Of a stretch of DNA of 64,000 nucleotides, positions 33,501 through 45,452 are shown in pieces. The notes beneath the pieces were generated by a model. It made no database searches. It had not been told where the DNA came from and saw only the letters and a list, made by a program, of their open reading frames with translations. How positions within the stretch are numbered: position 1 is the first letter of the stretch; each line of letters opens with the position of its first letter. Source of the stretch: Triglochin maritima (taxonomy: Eukaryota; Streptophyta; Magnoliopsida; Alismatales; Juncaginaceae); contig OY821792.1 in the NCBI GenBank assembly GCA_963682175.1, positions 30,750,652 through 30,814,651 of the forward strand, read 5' to 3'. The position numbers were made by a program, and so were the translations under genes.

Positions 33501-36500
33501 CCGACATTGACTCCAACACAGTTGATGTTCTTTGTCGTATCCTTTCTTCTGATTATTCCTTGGACCTCAAAGGAGATGCTGCAGAACTTTGCTGTGTACT
33601 TTTTGGAAACGTAAGGATTCGTTCCACAGTGGCAGCAGCTCGCTGTGTTGAGCCACTGGTTTCGCTTCTAGTGACGGGGCATCACCCCACTCAACAATCA
33701 GTGGTTCGGGCCTTGGAGAAGTTATTAGATGATGATCAATTGGCTGAGTTAGTCGCTGCACATGGGGCTGTGGTTCCTCTTGTTGGTCTTTTATTTGAAA
33801 GAAATTACATACTTCATGAAGTTGTTAGTAGAGCTTTAGTAAAACTAGGAAAGGATCGACCTGTTTGTAAGATTGATATGGTGAAGGCTGGTGTCATTGA
33901 TAGCATACTCAATATTCTCCCTGAAGCTCCTGACTTTCTCTGTTATGCATTTGCAGACTTGCTTCGAATATTAACAAACAATTCTAGCATAGCAAGGGGC
34001 AATGCTGCAGCTAGGATTCTGGATCCTGTCTTCACATTGCTGTCTAGGCCAGACTTTGGTTCTGATGGAGAAAACAGTGCGTTACAAATTCTTATTAATG
34101 TTTTGGAACATCCTCAGAACCGAATGGATTATACTCTTACACCTCAAGTGATTGAACCAGTCATCACTTTACTGCATTCACCAAGTCCAGCTGTGCAGCA
34201 GTTAGCTGCCGAACTCCTTTCTCATATTCTTTTGGAAGAACACTTGCAGAAGGATGCAATATCTCAACAGGCAATCAGTCCTCTGATTCATATTCTTGGA
34301 TCTGACGTACAAACTTTAAAAGAGAGAGCAGTAAAAGCCTTAGCAAATATTTCTTTAATTTGGCCAAATGCCATTGCAAAAGAGGGCGGAGTTTATGAGC
34401 TATCTAAGGTGATAATGCAAACAAACCCTCCTTTGCCTCAACCACTCTGGGAATCTGCTGCTTCTGCTTTATCAACTATACTTCAATTCAGTTCTGAATT
34501 TTATTTGGAAGTGCCAGTTGCTGTTTTGGTACGGTTGCTTCGTTCTGGAAACGAAAGTACAGTAACTGGTGCATTAAATGCTCTGCTTGTGTTGGAGAGT
34601 GATGATTCAACCAGTGCAGAGGCAATGGCTGAAAGTGGAGCTATAGATGCTCTTTTAGACCTTCTAAGGTCGCACCAATGCGAGGACACTGCAGCAAGAT
34701 TACTGGAGACGTTACTCAACAACACAAAAATTAGAGAAACAAAAGTTGCAAAAGCAGCAATTGCTCCATTATCTTTGTACTTATTGGACCCTCAGACGCA
34801 ATCTCAGCAGGGAAGGCTTCTAGCTGCTCTTGCTCTTGGTGATCTATTTCAGAGGGAGAGTCTTTCTCGTTGTCCAGATGCCGTATCAGCATGTCGAGCA
34901 CTAGTTAATCTTCTTGAAGATCAACCAACAGAAGAATTGAAAGTTGTGGCTCTATGTGCACTGCAGAATCTCGTAATGTACAGTCGATCTAACAAAAGAG
35001 CTGTTGCAGAATCTGGTGGTGTACAGGTCGTGCTCGATCTCATTAGTTCTGGTTATCCAGATACATCTGTTCAGGCTGCAATGTTCGTTAAACTCCTCTT
35101 TTCTAATCACACCATTCAAGAGTATGCTTCCAGTGAGACAGTGAGAGCAATTACTGGTATTTCTCCACTATAAGTATTTTTAATCTGATAGTTTCTTATC
35201 TAGTATGGTTATTTTTCCTGTACTTCTAAGGCTAATCTTTGCTTAATTATTTCCAGTTCACAATTTCTTTCCATTATGTTCTTTGTTGAGCAACAAGTTC
35301 TTTTATAGTTATGACACCTTTGAAGTACTGTTATGCAAATGTTATTCTTTTGTAGCTTGTACTGTTGACATGCAAACTGATGGGCACTGAGTAGGCGAAC
35401 TTTCGATTTTCAAAATTAAATCTTAAATGTCTTGCTCTTGAGGAATCATGCTGTACTTTGTATTCTCCCAATATATTTGGGGTGATCTTTGTACCTTCAC
35501 CCACTTATAATTTTGATGAATCACTACATTTGAGGCTTATGAATATGCTATACTTCACATCCATCGCATTGGAACTGCTTAAACTGATGAACTGACATGT
35601 TACTAGCAATAGTCAAATTTGTTGTCCACTTTGTACTTCACTCTATGAAATTTTATACCAAATAGGACGACCTGATATTTTTTTGCTCATATTGACCTAA
35701 TTTGGCTGTTCCTGCTGCAGCTGCCATAGAAAAAGACCTGTTTGCCAATGAGAGTGTGAACGAGGAGTACTTGAAAGCTTTGAATTCATTGCTTGGAAAT
35801 TTTCCTCGTTTGAGAGCAACTGAGCCTGCTACTCTCTGTATTCCACATCTTGTCACATCTCTCAAGATAGGTTCAGAGTCAACTCAAGAAGCATCGATTA
35901 ATGCACTTTTCCTTCTCTCACAAGCTTGGTCATCATGCCCCGCCGAAGTCTCTAAAACTCAATCTGTTGCAGCATCCGAAGCTATTCCTTTGTTGCAATA
36001 CTTAATACAGTCTGGGCCACCTCGGTTTCAGGAGAAAGTAGAACTTCTCTTGCAGTGTCTGCCAGGGACATTAACGGTAACAATTAGACGTGGCAATAAT
36101 TTGAAACAGTCAGTGGGTAATCCAAGTGTCTACTGTAAGCTGACCCTTGGTAATACTCCATCCAGGCAAACACAGGTATTGTCAGCAAACTCTGTCTAAA
36201 GCCTTTGTCCCTTCTTTTTCTCTTTTAGGTATTGGGCCATGAAATAGAGTAATTCGTAGGACTTGGGTTTGCTGAGAGTTGATTGAATTCCTTTTCTTTT
36301 CTAATTTCTACGTAATGCCTATATTAATGTTGTCAGCACAAATAAGTTGCTCCTAAAATGGCGGATAGTCAACTACAAGTGACAACTGACATATGTTGAC
36401 ACTAGACCATGTTAAACACAAACAAATAATCTTAGGGGGAAAGGTTAAAAATGATACATGAATGATGTATTTAATGCAAGTACTAATTTGCATGTCTATC

Positions 36501-37731
36501 TTTGAGAGAGGTGAATGTGAAGTTGGTTTTACCAATACCAGTACTATTACTGACTACAAAAACAACTTGGAGGAACTGATTCTGTTGAAGTAGAAAGGAG
36601 ATCATTTTCCTTTCTTCACGTATGTTAGATGATTAGATCGTGAATAGCGCACTAAAAATCATTTTCCTTGACGGAATATAAGTTTTTTGGCTGAAGCTCA
36701 AACATCTATCCACCTCTCGTTGCTGCAAATTTTCTTGATTGTTTTTTTTACTGAAAATTAATGATCAGGCCATGCACATGTGAGTCTGCTGGCACAACAT
36801 GCTGTGCCATATCATTTCAAGGCCTACTATTGTGACTGCTTATATGAGGCCTTTATGAGCCATTGTATCCCTTGAAGGGCCTTTATGAGGCCTACTATTG
36901 TGCCTGCTTAGTGAGGTTGGCGTTGATTCCTTAAATTTTACAATATGTTTAATATCATGACCTTCTAATGAACCCAGTTAAAAAGAGCTAGTGATCAAAG
37001 TCCGGCTTGTATTGCAAAATCATTGAAGTAATCTTGAATATGGTCGCAATATTATGCAGTAGAACAATATGATAATTTATTTCCACGTAGTGTTAGATGT
37101 ACAGAAGTACAGAACAATGATTAAACCTTGGAATTTGGGTGCTGTTTGCTGGTATGCATGGACGATTTGGTCAGGTCAGAGTAGAATGCGACTTTTAGAG
37201 ATTGGTGAAATGTGCTGTGATTGCAGAAGAAAATAAATACCAGAACACGAACAATTACATTGTAGTGGAAGTTTTTGAGTCTTTATGCATCATACTTCGT
37301 TCTGGATATTTGTATATATTATGCTTCATAAGTTTGCTTTGTTGTTGGCTAAAATTCAGTTTATTTCCTCAGGTTGTTTCTAGTAGTCCCAACCCCGAGT
37401 GGGATGAAGCTTTTGCTTGGGCATTTGATTGCCCTCCGAAAGGTCAGAAGCTTCACATATCCTGCAAAAACAAAAGCAAGCTCGGAAAGGTAATTATCAT
37501 TAAAATGGCTTCTCAAAGCAGCTAAAACTTGAGTCTGTTTAGATAGTTGGACAACATTGACATCATTTCTTTAAATTCTGTAAACAGGGTTCGTTTGGAA
37601 AAGTAACTATACAGATCGATCGTGTAGTGATGTTGGGCTGTGTTGCCGGGGAATACACACTTCTACCGGACAGCAAAAAGGCTGGAGCCACTCGAAATTT
37701 GGAAATTGAATTCCAGTGGTCAAATAAATAG
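27552..37731 (+). CDS. CSI1: Cellulose synthase interactive protein (CSI1/POM2-like), ARM repeats plus C2 domain
   Basis: Exons: non-coding plus coding 27471-27614, then 28296-28363, 29373-32421, 32615-35156, 35721-36175, 37373-37489 and 37588-37731. All are GT-AG with matching phases. From the CTG at 27552 the sum is 6438 bp, 2145 residues, against about 2150 for Arabidopsis CSI1. The protein is a long array of armadillo repeats ([48 protein letters not shown]) ending in a C2 domain of about 130 residues ([15 protein letters not shown]...[10 protein letters not shown]). CSI1 links plasma-membrane cellulose synthase complexes to cortical microtubules. The family normally starts with an ATG just before KLAA-TLAW. 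Here that codon is GCA, and the first in-frame ATG is 28350, 39 codons downstream (2106 residues). A CT/GA-rich leader lies at about 26870-27140. Confidence 0.93.
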
Positions 37732-38516
37732 TTTTAAGTTAAAAACTTTATTTATTTATTTCTGACTGCATATATAAGTTAAGGTCGGAAGAAGATTTTC
37801 TTGTTAGTTATGAACTTCCATCAACATTCTTTATTGTACATGGTCAGCAGAGCTTCGACCCTTGTAAAAAGTCAATTCTGCCACTTGATTATGTACCCAG
37901 GTAATTCTTTGTATTTATTTCGTCAAGGGAGACCGGTTCCAAAATACCTTCGTCTCTAGTAGTAGTTACTCCAACATTTTTCCATGGGAAACTTGATTAT
38001 TAGCTATATCAACGTAGCTAATTAGTTATTATCATTCTGCCCATCTGGAAGCCAGTTTCTTGCATCATTCTTGGTTTTGATGATTGTAGATTTTGTATTA
38101 GCTTTCAGTTTATAGTAACAATGATACTTGCGAAATTGTTGCACATGTATACACATATGCCGCAATGAGGTCGTAGAATGACATTTTATGTTGATTAGAA
38201 AGCAAATTTGGTTGAGTGGTGAAATCTCGTCCTAATGTTACTCATCTCTAAATTCATAAACATACAATTGAACAGCTTAAAGAGGCTTCTGAGTTACGCA
38301 ACGGCAATGGTCGTCAATGACAGCACGACGAAATCAATGCAAACATCATCAGGTATTGATATTTGATAGTGAATGGAATCCACTATTCAGTAATCTTATG
38401 CCTTACCATAATAAGTTATTAACTTCATGATGCAAATTCACATCACATTGTACTAAGAGTATCTATTTGGAAAGAAAAGAAAACTAATTGTTCAATACAT
38501 AATACATCTCGGCACG
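37732..38516. other. Convergent 3' ends, intergenic
   Basis: It holds the 3' UTR of the CSI1-type gene and, from the right, that of the small minus-strand gene. No other gene was recognised. Confidence 0.5.
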
Positions 38517-41500
38517 CTAGTAGAGAGAATTATCAAACACCCAGGGCTCTCGAAGGAAAAGCTCTCGACCATTCATCTGCACGACCCCAGCAGCAATATC
38601 TTCTTCACGTTTCCTAGCTAACTCGGCTTTTCTAGCTGATGCAGCAGCATCCTGCAAGAGGACATTAGTTAAAAATCACCACTTTGTCAAAAGAAACAAT
38701 CAACAATAACAATAACACCACTTTTGGTAATGAGAATCGTGGTAATACATTAACATGAGCACACTATTTTGAAGTTCAAATACCAATTAGGAAATGCAAG
38801 GCAGAAACCTCTCTTGCTAACACTAGAAATCTTATACAATTGAAGACACCCACTTACACAGTTACACAAGAACTAGCTTCTGCAATGGAACCAACTATAA
38901 AGTATAAACTGTTAACTTTCAACAGAAAACGTACAGGTGCTAGTCGACGAGCAAACAAGATAAAACATGCCAACTAATTTTCTGTCAAGTAGGAAAAGGT
39001 CTTGAGGTTCCAGTTCAGCATAGGAAAACATAATCATTCTTGCATGCCAATAGAATGACAAAGTTATATCTTCAAACAGATTATGTGCTAGGAAAGTACT
39101 CCTAAAGGGCTAAAAAAACAAAAAACTAGAGTACTAGAGCACTGAATACTAAAGTTATGGGCGTGCGCTAACTTCGTCAAAGTTATTGGGTTCTAAATAC
39201 ATGCCGTGCCAACTTCTGAAACATGCATTAGGCATCAAAACAGATCGATCAACCTATAGGGACCCACCTCATATTGCCGATTGTAAACATGAAAAATAAA
39301 TTTGCTCATACATACAAGAGAGCACTAGAAACATTCTCACAATTCTCAAGAAAAAATAATATAAAATTAATACTATCTAACTAAATTAAGTTGACCAACA
39401 CCAACAGTGTATGATTGCTACCACCTTGGGGTAGTTCAGTTGGAAGATCTTTAGTGTTGGGATAGTCAAGACTAAGTATCAAATTGAAGCAGACACATTT
39501 GCAATTTTGGGACTTAAAATGGAGTAGGGTAGAGTAGATAAAATCAATTGCCTTCGTAAATACAATGAAACAATCAACTTTCACATTTCATGATATACAA
39601 GTATTACTAATAACGGTTGATGCGACCGTCTACCCTTTTCCTTGATTAACGAAAACGTCAAAGATCACGACTTCTTTATATTTAGTAATGTACATGTCAT
39701 AACCAAACCAAACAACCAAACAAGCAATCCGCGTTACTTATATAGACAATATGTTAGAACCCTAACCCGGTTTAGGGTTAATCATGGTTAAGAGTTGGCT
39801 TTGCATGGGGAGTTGGTTTGCACAGTGGTGTGCATGGGGAAGAGAAGGGTGGCGTGCACAGTGGTCTGAGGGGTAGGGTGATGGGTTGGGGTGGCTGTGA
39901 TGATGGGTGTTGGGTGGGGTGTTTAGAGAAAACGTTCTTCTCTCTCTCTCACATTCGTTTCTCTCATTGCACCATCTCACCCTCTCCCTTTTCTTGTGCG
40001 GCAACCAGCAGCAGAGGACGACTCCGGTGGTGGTGAGGAGCGCGGTCGTGCGGTCCCGGCGTGAGGCGTGCAGATGAGGTCGCGCGTGAGGAGGTGACGG
40101 AGGCGCGAGCGTTGCTCCGGCGTTTCGTCGTCTTCTTTGAGGTATGTCGCTCTCTAGTGTGATTTTGTTGTTAACCCTCGTGGTAGGGTTGTGTTGGTCG
40201 GTCGGAGGAGGTCGGAGACCTCTCCGACGGTGTGTTTCTTCGTAGAAACCTCGACTGGCGCGAGGTTGAAGACGACCAACGGTCGACCGGACCCTTCGGG
40301 CAGTCGACCGAATGCATGTATTATTGTCTGTCTGTTGTGTTTCGGTCGACCGGGTCCTTGTGTTCGGTCGACCGGAACTTAAGTTTATTGGATTTTTATG
40401 CGTGATGTTCGGACGTTGGTTTTCGTTCGGTCGACCGTTATATGACGTAGAATAGTAGGTTGACCCTGTTAGTTTTCGATCGACCGAGACCCCTGAGTCG
40501 GTCGACCGATAGATTCGATTTTGATGTTGACCAGACTTCGGATTTTGACCTCGTTCGGTCGACCGGTTTTAGACCTTCGGTAGACCGTTAGGATTTTTGT
40601 GTTGCGCAAATAGTTCGACCGTTGCAGACGCTTCGGTCGACCGATTCCCTTGTGGAAGCGGTCGACCGAGCAGTCACATTCGGTCGACCGATTTCCCTTG
40701 TGGAAGCGGTCGACCGGATGTCACTTCCGGACGACCGATTTCCTTGAGGAAAACGGTCGACCGAATGGTCTTTTTTGGTCGACCGTTTTTGCACAGGACA
40801 GAATTCCTGATTCCCTTTTTGAATGCAAATTTTGTCCACGGAAACCCGTGTCCTCGCCTTGTGCGTGGGCCGGGAGGTGATGGTAGGCGCGTTCTGCGTG
40901 CCTGTCCAGGGACCGCCGTGTGGAAAAATGTGGGTGTTCGGGACGCGTCACCTCCATGTATGGACCGTGACTAAGTTGATGGATTGATTAGACTCATTGT
41001 AGTATAACAGGCCTGAAGGATCGCGGATCCCAATGTTTGATGTTTGTGCGGACACGCAACTGACGTTGGGTGAGGTGACTACCGACCTACGGGCTACGGA
41101 GGTCGCTGCCCTTCTTTTATAGCGGCACGGTTGGTGTTTGCGGCTTGTGGAGACTGATGACCTGACAGACTTCGGTCTGGACCCGTCTGATGTTGTGCCG
41201 GACGTTTGAGATAGACCACCGATGTTGTGCCGGTGATGCCGCCGAGGTTGTGCCGGCGATGATGATTGTTGGGCCGAGGCTGTTCCGGCTATGTTGATTC
41301 CTCGACTGGGCACCTATCGAGATGATGTTGTTATACCTTCCGGGCGACGGTCCTGTTGGTCACCGTGACTCCGACCACAGAGATTTGCAGATCTGTATTC
41401 TATCGGCCCACAGACGTGACAGAGACTCCCTGCCGAACCCTTGTGTAGTGTAGCCGCGTGTGGGGGTGCAATGTCGCGTGCTGTAAGACTGCATGTGCCT

Positions 41501-42459
41501 GCAGTAGGTCTCCTCGGTTGACCCGATGTTGACTGTCGGACTGATGTCCTGTTTTACCCTTCGGGGGAACTGTTTTTCTTTCTGTTGATGCCATAACATG
41601 CTACTAGTATGATAGATTCATTGTGTAATGCACACATATAGGTGAGTTGGCATACGGGGTTTCCTTCTGGAAACTCAGACATTGTTGTTATATATTTTTC
41701 AGGACCACAGTAGGTCCAGTTGGGTGGTGATCGGCGGACACGCGCATTTTGAAGTCGGATCCTCTACTCGGACCATTAAGGTCGACATGATTACATTTAT
41801 CTTCCTTGTTGTTCTGTAGTAATCATGTATCGTTTTGACAAACTCTGATGTAATTTGGTGCACCGCTATTTGTTTTATGAGAAGTAACAGTCTCATCTTT
41901 GATTATTGAGTTTCATTGTCTTGATTATAAATTTTTAAATCTCCGCTGGCTCGGGATGTTACACGATATACTGGTCTTAAACATTACTCCACCAAACAAA
42001 CACACGACCAACAAAAAACATCCCCATTTCCTTAAAAAAATCAAATCGTTCCCACCGTACCAACAAACAATCCACTTTAATTATTCTTCAAAAATGCAGC
42101 TTTCTTATCCGAAAACAAATTGGGAGATCAAGTTTGAAATCCCCGATGGAATTACCTCCAACTGAAGGCAATAACCATGTTTGTCACCTATTAATTAAGC
42201 TTCTATTTGAACATAATACCTGAATTGTATTAGCAATATACACAACAAACCAAATCAGCGAATCACCTTTAAAAATCCCACCTTTCCTAAAAAAAAGAAA
42301 AACACAAACCCTAAAAAAAGGAAGGACGGAAAAGATGAGAATTTCGAAGAGGAACCTTACCTTCTGGCGCTTCCACGATAAGAACTGCGACTCGCTTATG
42401 GGTTTGATTTCTTCCCCGATTTGGGCTCTTCTCTGCTTCTGATCTCCTTCCGCGCCCAT
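38517..42459 (-). CDS. Small conserved plant protein resembling the C-terminal part of DRG-regulator (ZC3H15/Tma46-like) proteins
   Basis: Two exons: 42459-42361 (33 codons, donor GTAAGG) and 38651-38517 (44 codons plus stop, acceptor TCTTGCAG), phase 0, 77 residues in total. Exon 1 reads GEEIKPISESQFLSWKRQK. Exon 2 has a charged Ala/Lys/Glu-rich helix, then VVQMNGRELFLREPWVF and DNSLY. The pattern of a TPxS-xxFLxWKRQK helix followed by NGRELF resembles the C-terminal segment of the DFRP1/ZC3H15 family, which binds developmentally regulated GTPases and ribosomes; here the CCCH fingers are absent. I believe such short proteins occur in other plants, but the name is by resemblance only. The 3.7-kb intron contains a 2.2-kb solo LTR (39752-41963) on the opposite strand. 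No middle exon was found. Confidence 0.7.
39752..41963 (+). mobile_element. Solo LTR, same family, in the intron of the small gene
   Basis: It begins TGTTAGAACCCTAACC and ends GGGATGTTACA. Flanks CAATA (39747-39751) and CGATA (41964-41968) are a 5-bp target duplication with one substitution, which suggests an older insertion than the element at 42821. Length is 2212 bp. It carries eleven perfect CGGTCGACCG palindromes (40274-40763) plus near copies, the conserved stem-loop at 41657-41679, and a GTTGTGCCGG repeat cluster (41185-41290). Confidence 0.85.
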
Positions 42460-42820
42460 CTTTGGACCGGAGAGCAGCGACCGGACATGGTGTTTGTACA
42501 GGTTTAATCGGGTCGGTTCTGGATCTTTGTTACTATCAACCCGTTTATTTTTATTTGTTATTTTTAAGGGTTTTTTTGCTTACGTGCACTTAGAATAAGA
42601 TCTTTTGCGCCTTATGTACGTTAGTTTTCGTGAAATGCGGTTTTGTTGTTAAATTAGTGGGATCCCCATGATCCACTACTAGAGTTCAAACATGTCAAGA
42701 GAGCCTAATCCGAGATGACGAGTTGAACTACTGACAACTACTTTTGAGAAATCAATTGATAATTGGTTTACGCTAATCATTCCTTTTTTTTATAAAAACA
42801 TGTTTTTGAAGCAGACCATA
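41985..42820. other. Flank and promoter of the small minus-strand gene
   Basis: Apart from exon 1 (42361-42459) no gene is seen. 42460-42820 is the presumed promoter and ends at the CCATA target site of the next retrotransposon. Confidence 0.4.
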
Positions 42821-45321
42821 TGTAATATCCCTAACCTTGATTAGGGTTTAATTGGTGTTTAGGTGGAGTTGATGATGGATTTGCATGGGAATGGAGGAAA
42901 GAGGGGACGTGATGGTGAGAAGTGTGGGTGAATAGTGGGTGCATGGTGTAGGTGATGGTGTAGAGTGGTGAAGTGAAGGGTGAGGTGATGGTGGAAGCAT
43001 GGGCTGGGTTGCTTGGTGGAGAATTTGAGAGTTGTGCTTGGGAAGCCAACGTCTCCTTTCCTTTTCTTCTTCCTTCTTCTTCAACTCTTTTCTCTATTCT
43101 TCCATCCATATTCTTCCTCTCCTTCAAGATCCTTGAGCTCCGGTGGTGCGGGTTGCGGAGCAAGGCGAGCGTGCTGGGCGTGGTGTGGCGCGCGGAGAAG
43201 GTGCGAGGAGGTGGTGAGCGTCGGAGGCAAGCTAGGCGGTGAGCTCCGGTGTTCGTCGTCGTCCTTCGCGTCGAGGTATGCCAAGTTCTTGCATTAGAGG
43301 CCTTAGTTGATCACCCATGTTGGGGTGAGGTTGGGGTCGGTCGCGCGAGGTCGGAGGCCTCGCCGGCGACGAGTTTCGACGTCAAAACCTCGGCTGGCGC
43401 GAGGTTGATGACGTCTGTCGGTCGACCGGGTCCCTTGGACGGTCGACCGAGCGTAGTGTTTTTGGCCTGTCTGTCGGGTTTCGGTCGACCGTGACCTTGT
43501 GTCGGTCGACCGTGACTTTAGTGTACCGGTAGAATACGTAAGCTTCGGTCGACCGTTTGATGACATAGAAAATATTAGGTTGACCCTTAAGTGTTCGGTC
43601 GACCGAGACCCCTGAGTCGGTCGACCGATAGATTTGTTTTGAGCGTTGACCAGACTCCGGATTTTGACCTCGTTCGGTCGACCGGTTTTAGACCTTCGGT
43701 AGACCGTTGGGATTTATGTGTTGCGCAAATAGTTCGACCGTGACAGACGCTTCGGTCGACCGATTCCCTTGTGGAAACGGTCGACCGAGTTGTCACTTTC
43801 GGTCGACCGATTCCCTTGTGGAAGCGGTCGACCGGTTGTCACTTCGGTTGACCGAATTCCCTTGAGGAAAACGGTCGACCGTGTCTCTTTCGGTCGACCG
43901 ATTTGCACAGGACAGGATTCCTGGTTCCACTTAGGATGCCAACTCTGTCCACGGAAACCCGTGTCCTCGCCTTGTGCGTGAGCCGGGAGGTGACGGTGGG
44001 CGCATTATGCGTGCCTGCCCAGGGACCGCCGTGTGGAAGAGTGTGGGTGTCCGGAACGCGTCACTTCCGTGTATGGATCGTGACTTTATCTGGTGGATCG
44101 TTTGACTCACGTTAGAGTAGTGGCCTGAGGGATTACGGATCCCATTGCTTCAGCAACACGCAACTGCTGTCGGGTGCAGTGACTACCGGCCGATGGCTAC
44201 GGAGGCACAGAGACTACCGGCCAGGATTGGCGACGGAGGTCCAGAGAGGTACCGGCCTATTGACGGCGACGGAGGTCGCGACCCTGCTCAGTTGGAGCCG
44301 GAGTTGGTGTTGCACGTGGAGCTCGTTGACCCTGCGGACTTCGGTTCGGATCTGTCGATTGTCTGGCCTTGTGTGGCGGATATGTTCGACTGGCCTTGAT
44401 GGCAGTTATTGCACGTGCCGTGCGGCCTGTGTGGCGGCGGTAGGGCCCCTGTGCGGTCTGTGTGGCGGCAGGGAGGATCGCGCGTAGCCTGTGTGGTTGC
44501 GGCGATGGACTGCCGATGATGTGTTCCGGCAGGTAGCTCGATTGGGCACCTATCGAGTGATATCCCGTGCGGTCTGTGTGGCGCCGGTTGATGGACCGAC
44601 CTGAGCGACGGCTCCGTTGGTGTGGTGGTGGTGGACCACGATGTATTCAGATCTGATTTCTACCTTGCGCGGAAGTGCGAACGCATCCTCACCGATCCCT
44701 TGGCTTGTGTAGTCGCGTGTGGGGATGTGTTGCGTATTGTCCGTTAGACCGTATGTGCCTACGGTAGGTCTCTACGGAGACCCGATGTTTGGACCGTGCG
44801 GCCTGTGTGGCGACGGCGATGTTGCGGACCGTGAGGCCTGTGTGGCAGCGGTGGCGATTGTAGACCGCGGGGCCTGTGTGGCAGCGGAAACGATCGCGGG
44901 ACGGATGTCCGGTTTGGCCCTTGGTGGCGTTGTTGTTTTACTGCTTTGTATTCCATGCCATGCTATACTAGTATGTTAGGGCATATAGGTGAGCTTGTCA
45001 TACGGGGTTTCCTTATGGAAACTCAGGCATTGTTGTTGCATCTTTTTCAGGACCGCGTTAGGTTCCGGCGGGTGGTGACCGAGGGAGATTGCACTTTGGG
45101 ACTGGATCCTGTCGTCTGCCTACTTTTAGGTTGTTGTGATTACATGTACCTTGTGTTTCGTGTTGTAATGTAATCACTCTTTTGACAAACTCGTATTGTA
45201 TTCTGGTGCACCAGACTTATTTATGTTTTTCTTTCAGTAATGTCCCCACTCTTGATGGTTTTATTCTCGTGATTTCTTGGGTTTAAAAAGTTTAAATTTT
45301 CCGCTGTTCGGGGATGTTACA
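42821..45321 (+). repeat. 5' LTR
   Basis: TGTAATATCC...GGATGTTACA. It holds 14 perfect CGGTCGACCG palindromes within 43419-43905, a GCCTGTGTGG repeat cluster (44400-44900), and a stem-loop at 45003-45025. Confidence 0.95.
43419..43905. repeat. Array of 14 CGGTCGACCG palindromes in the LTR
   Basis: Perfect copies occur at about 20-60-bp intervals with several one-base variants (for example CGGTAGACCG near 43698, CGGTTGACCG near 43844). The spacers are partly repeated (ATTCCCTTGTGGAAR). The array is duplicated at 47235-47721 in the 3' LTR. Confidence 0.9.
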
Positions 45322-45322
45322 A

Positions 45323-45338
45323 TTGGTATCAGAGCGGT
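45323..45338 (+). other. Primer-binding site, initiator tRNA-Met type
   Basis: TTGGTATCAGAGCGG follows the 5' LTR after two bases. TGGTATCAGAGC is the usual plant retrotransposon match to the 3' end of initiator methionine tRNA. Confidence 0.9.
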
Positions 45339-45452
45339 CGGTTCCTGTGCATTCTCTCGAAGAAACCACCCTTGCGAGTAGTATTGTTTGATTATGGCAT
45401 TTTTTGTAGTAGATCATGCATGCATTGCTGATTAGTTTTATTGATGTTCCAG

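Noticed and set aside
40588..40974. Overlapping frames with repeated SVDRF/GRP motifs in the LTRs (also 43303-43981 and 47119-47797)
   Set aside because: They come from the CGGTCGACCG palindrome array, which is open in several frames on both strands; they are duplicated in both LTRs and have no start or domain.
45323..45338. tRNA-like sequence near the LTR (also 63785-63796)
   Set aside because: It is only the short primer-binding complement of initiator tRNA-Met; no tRNA body is present.
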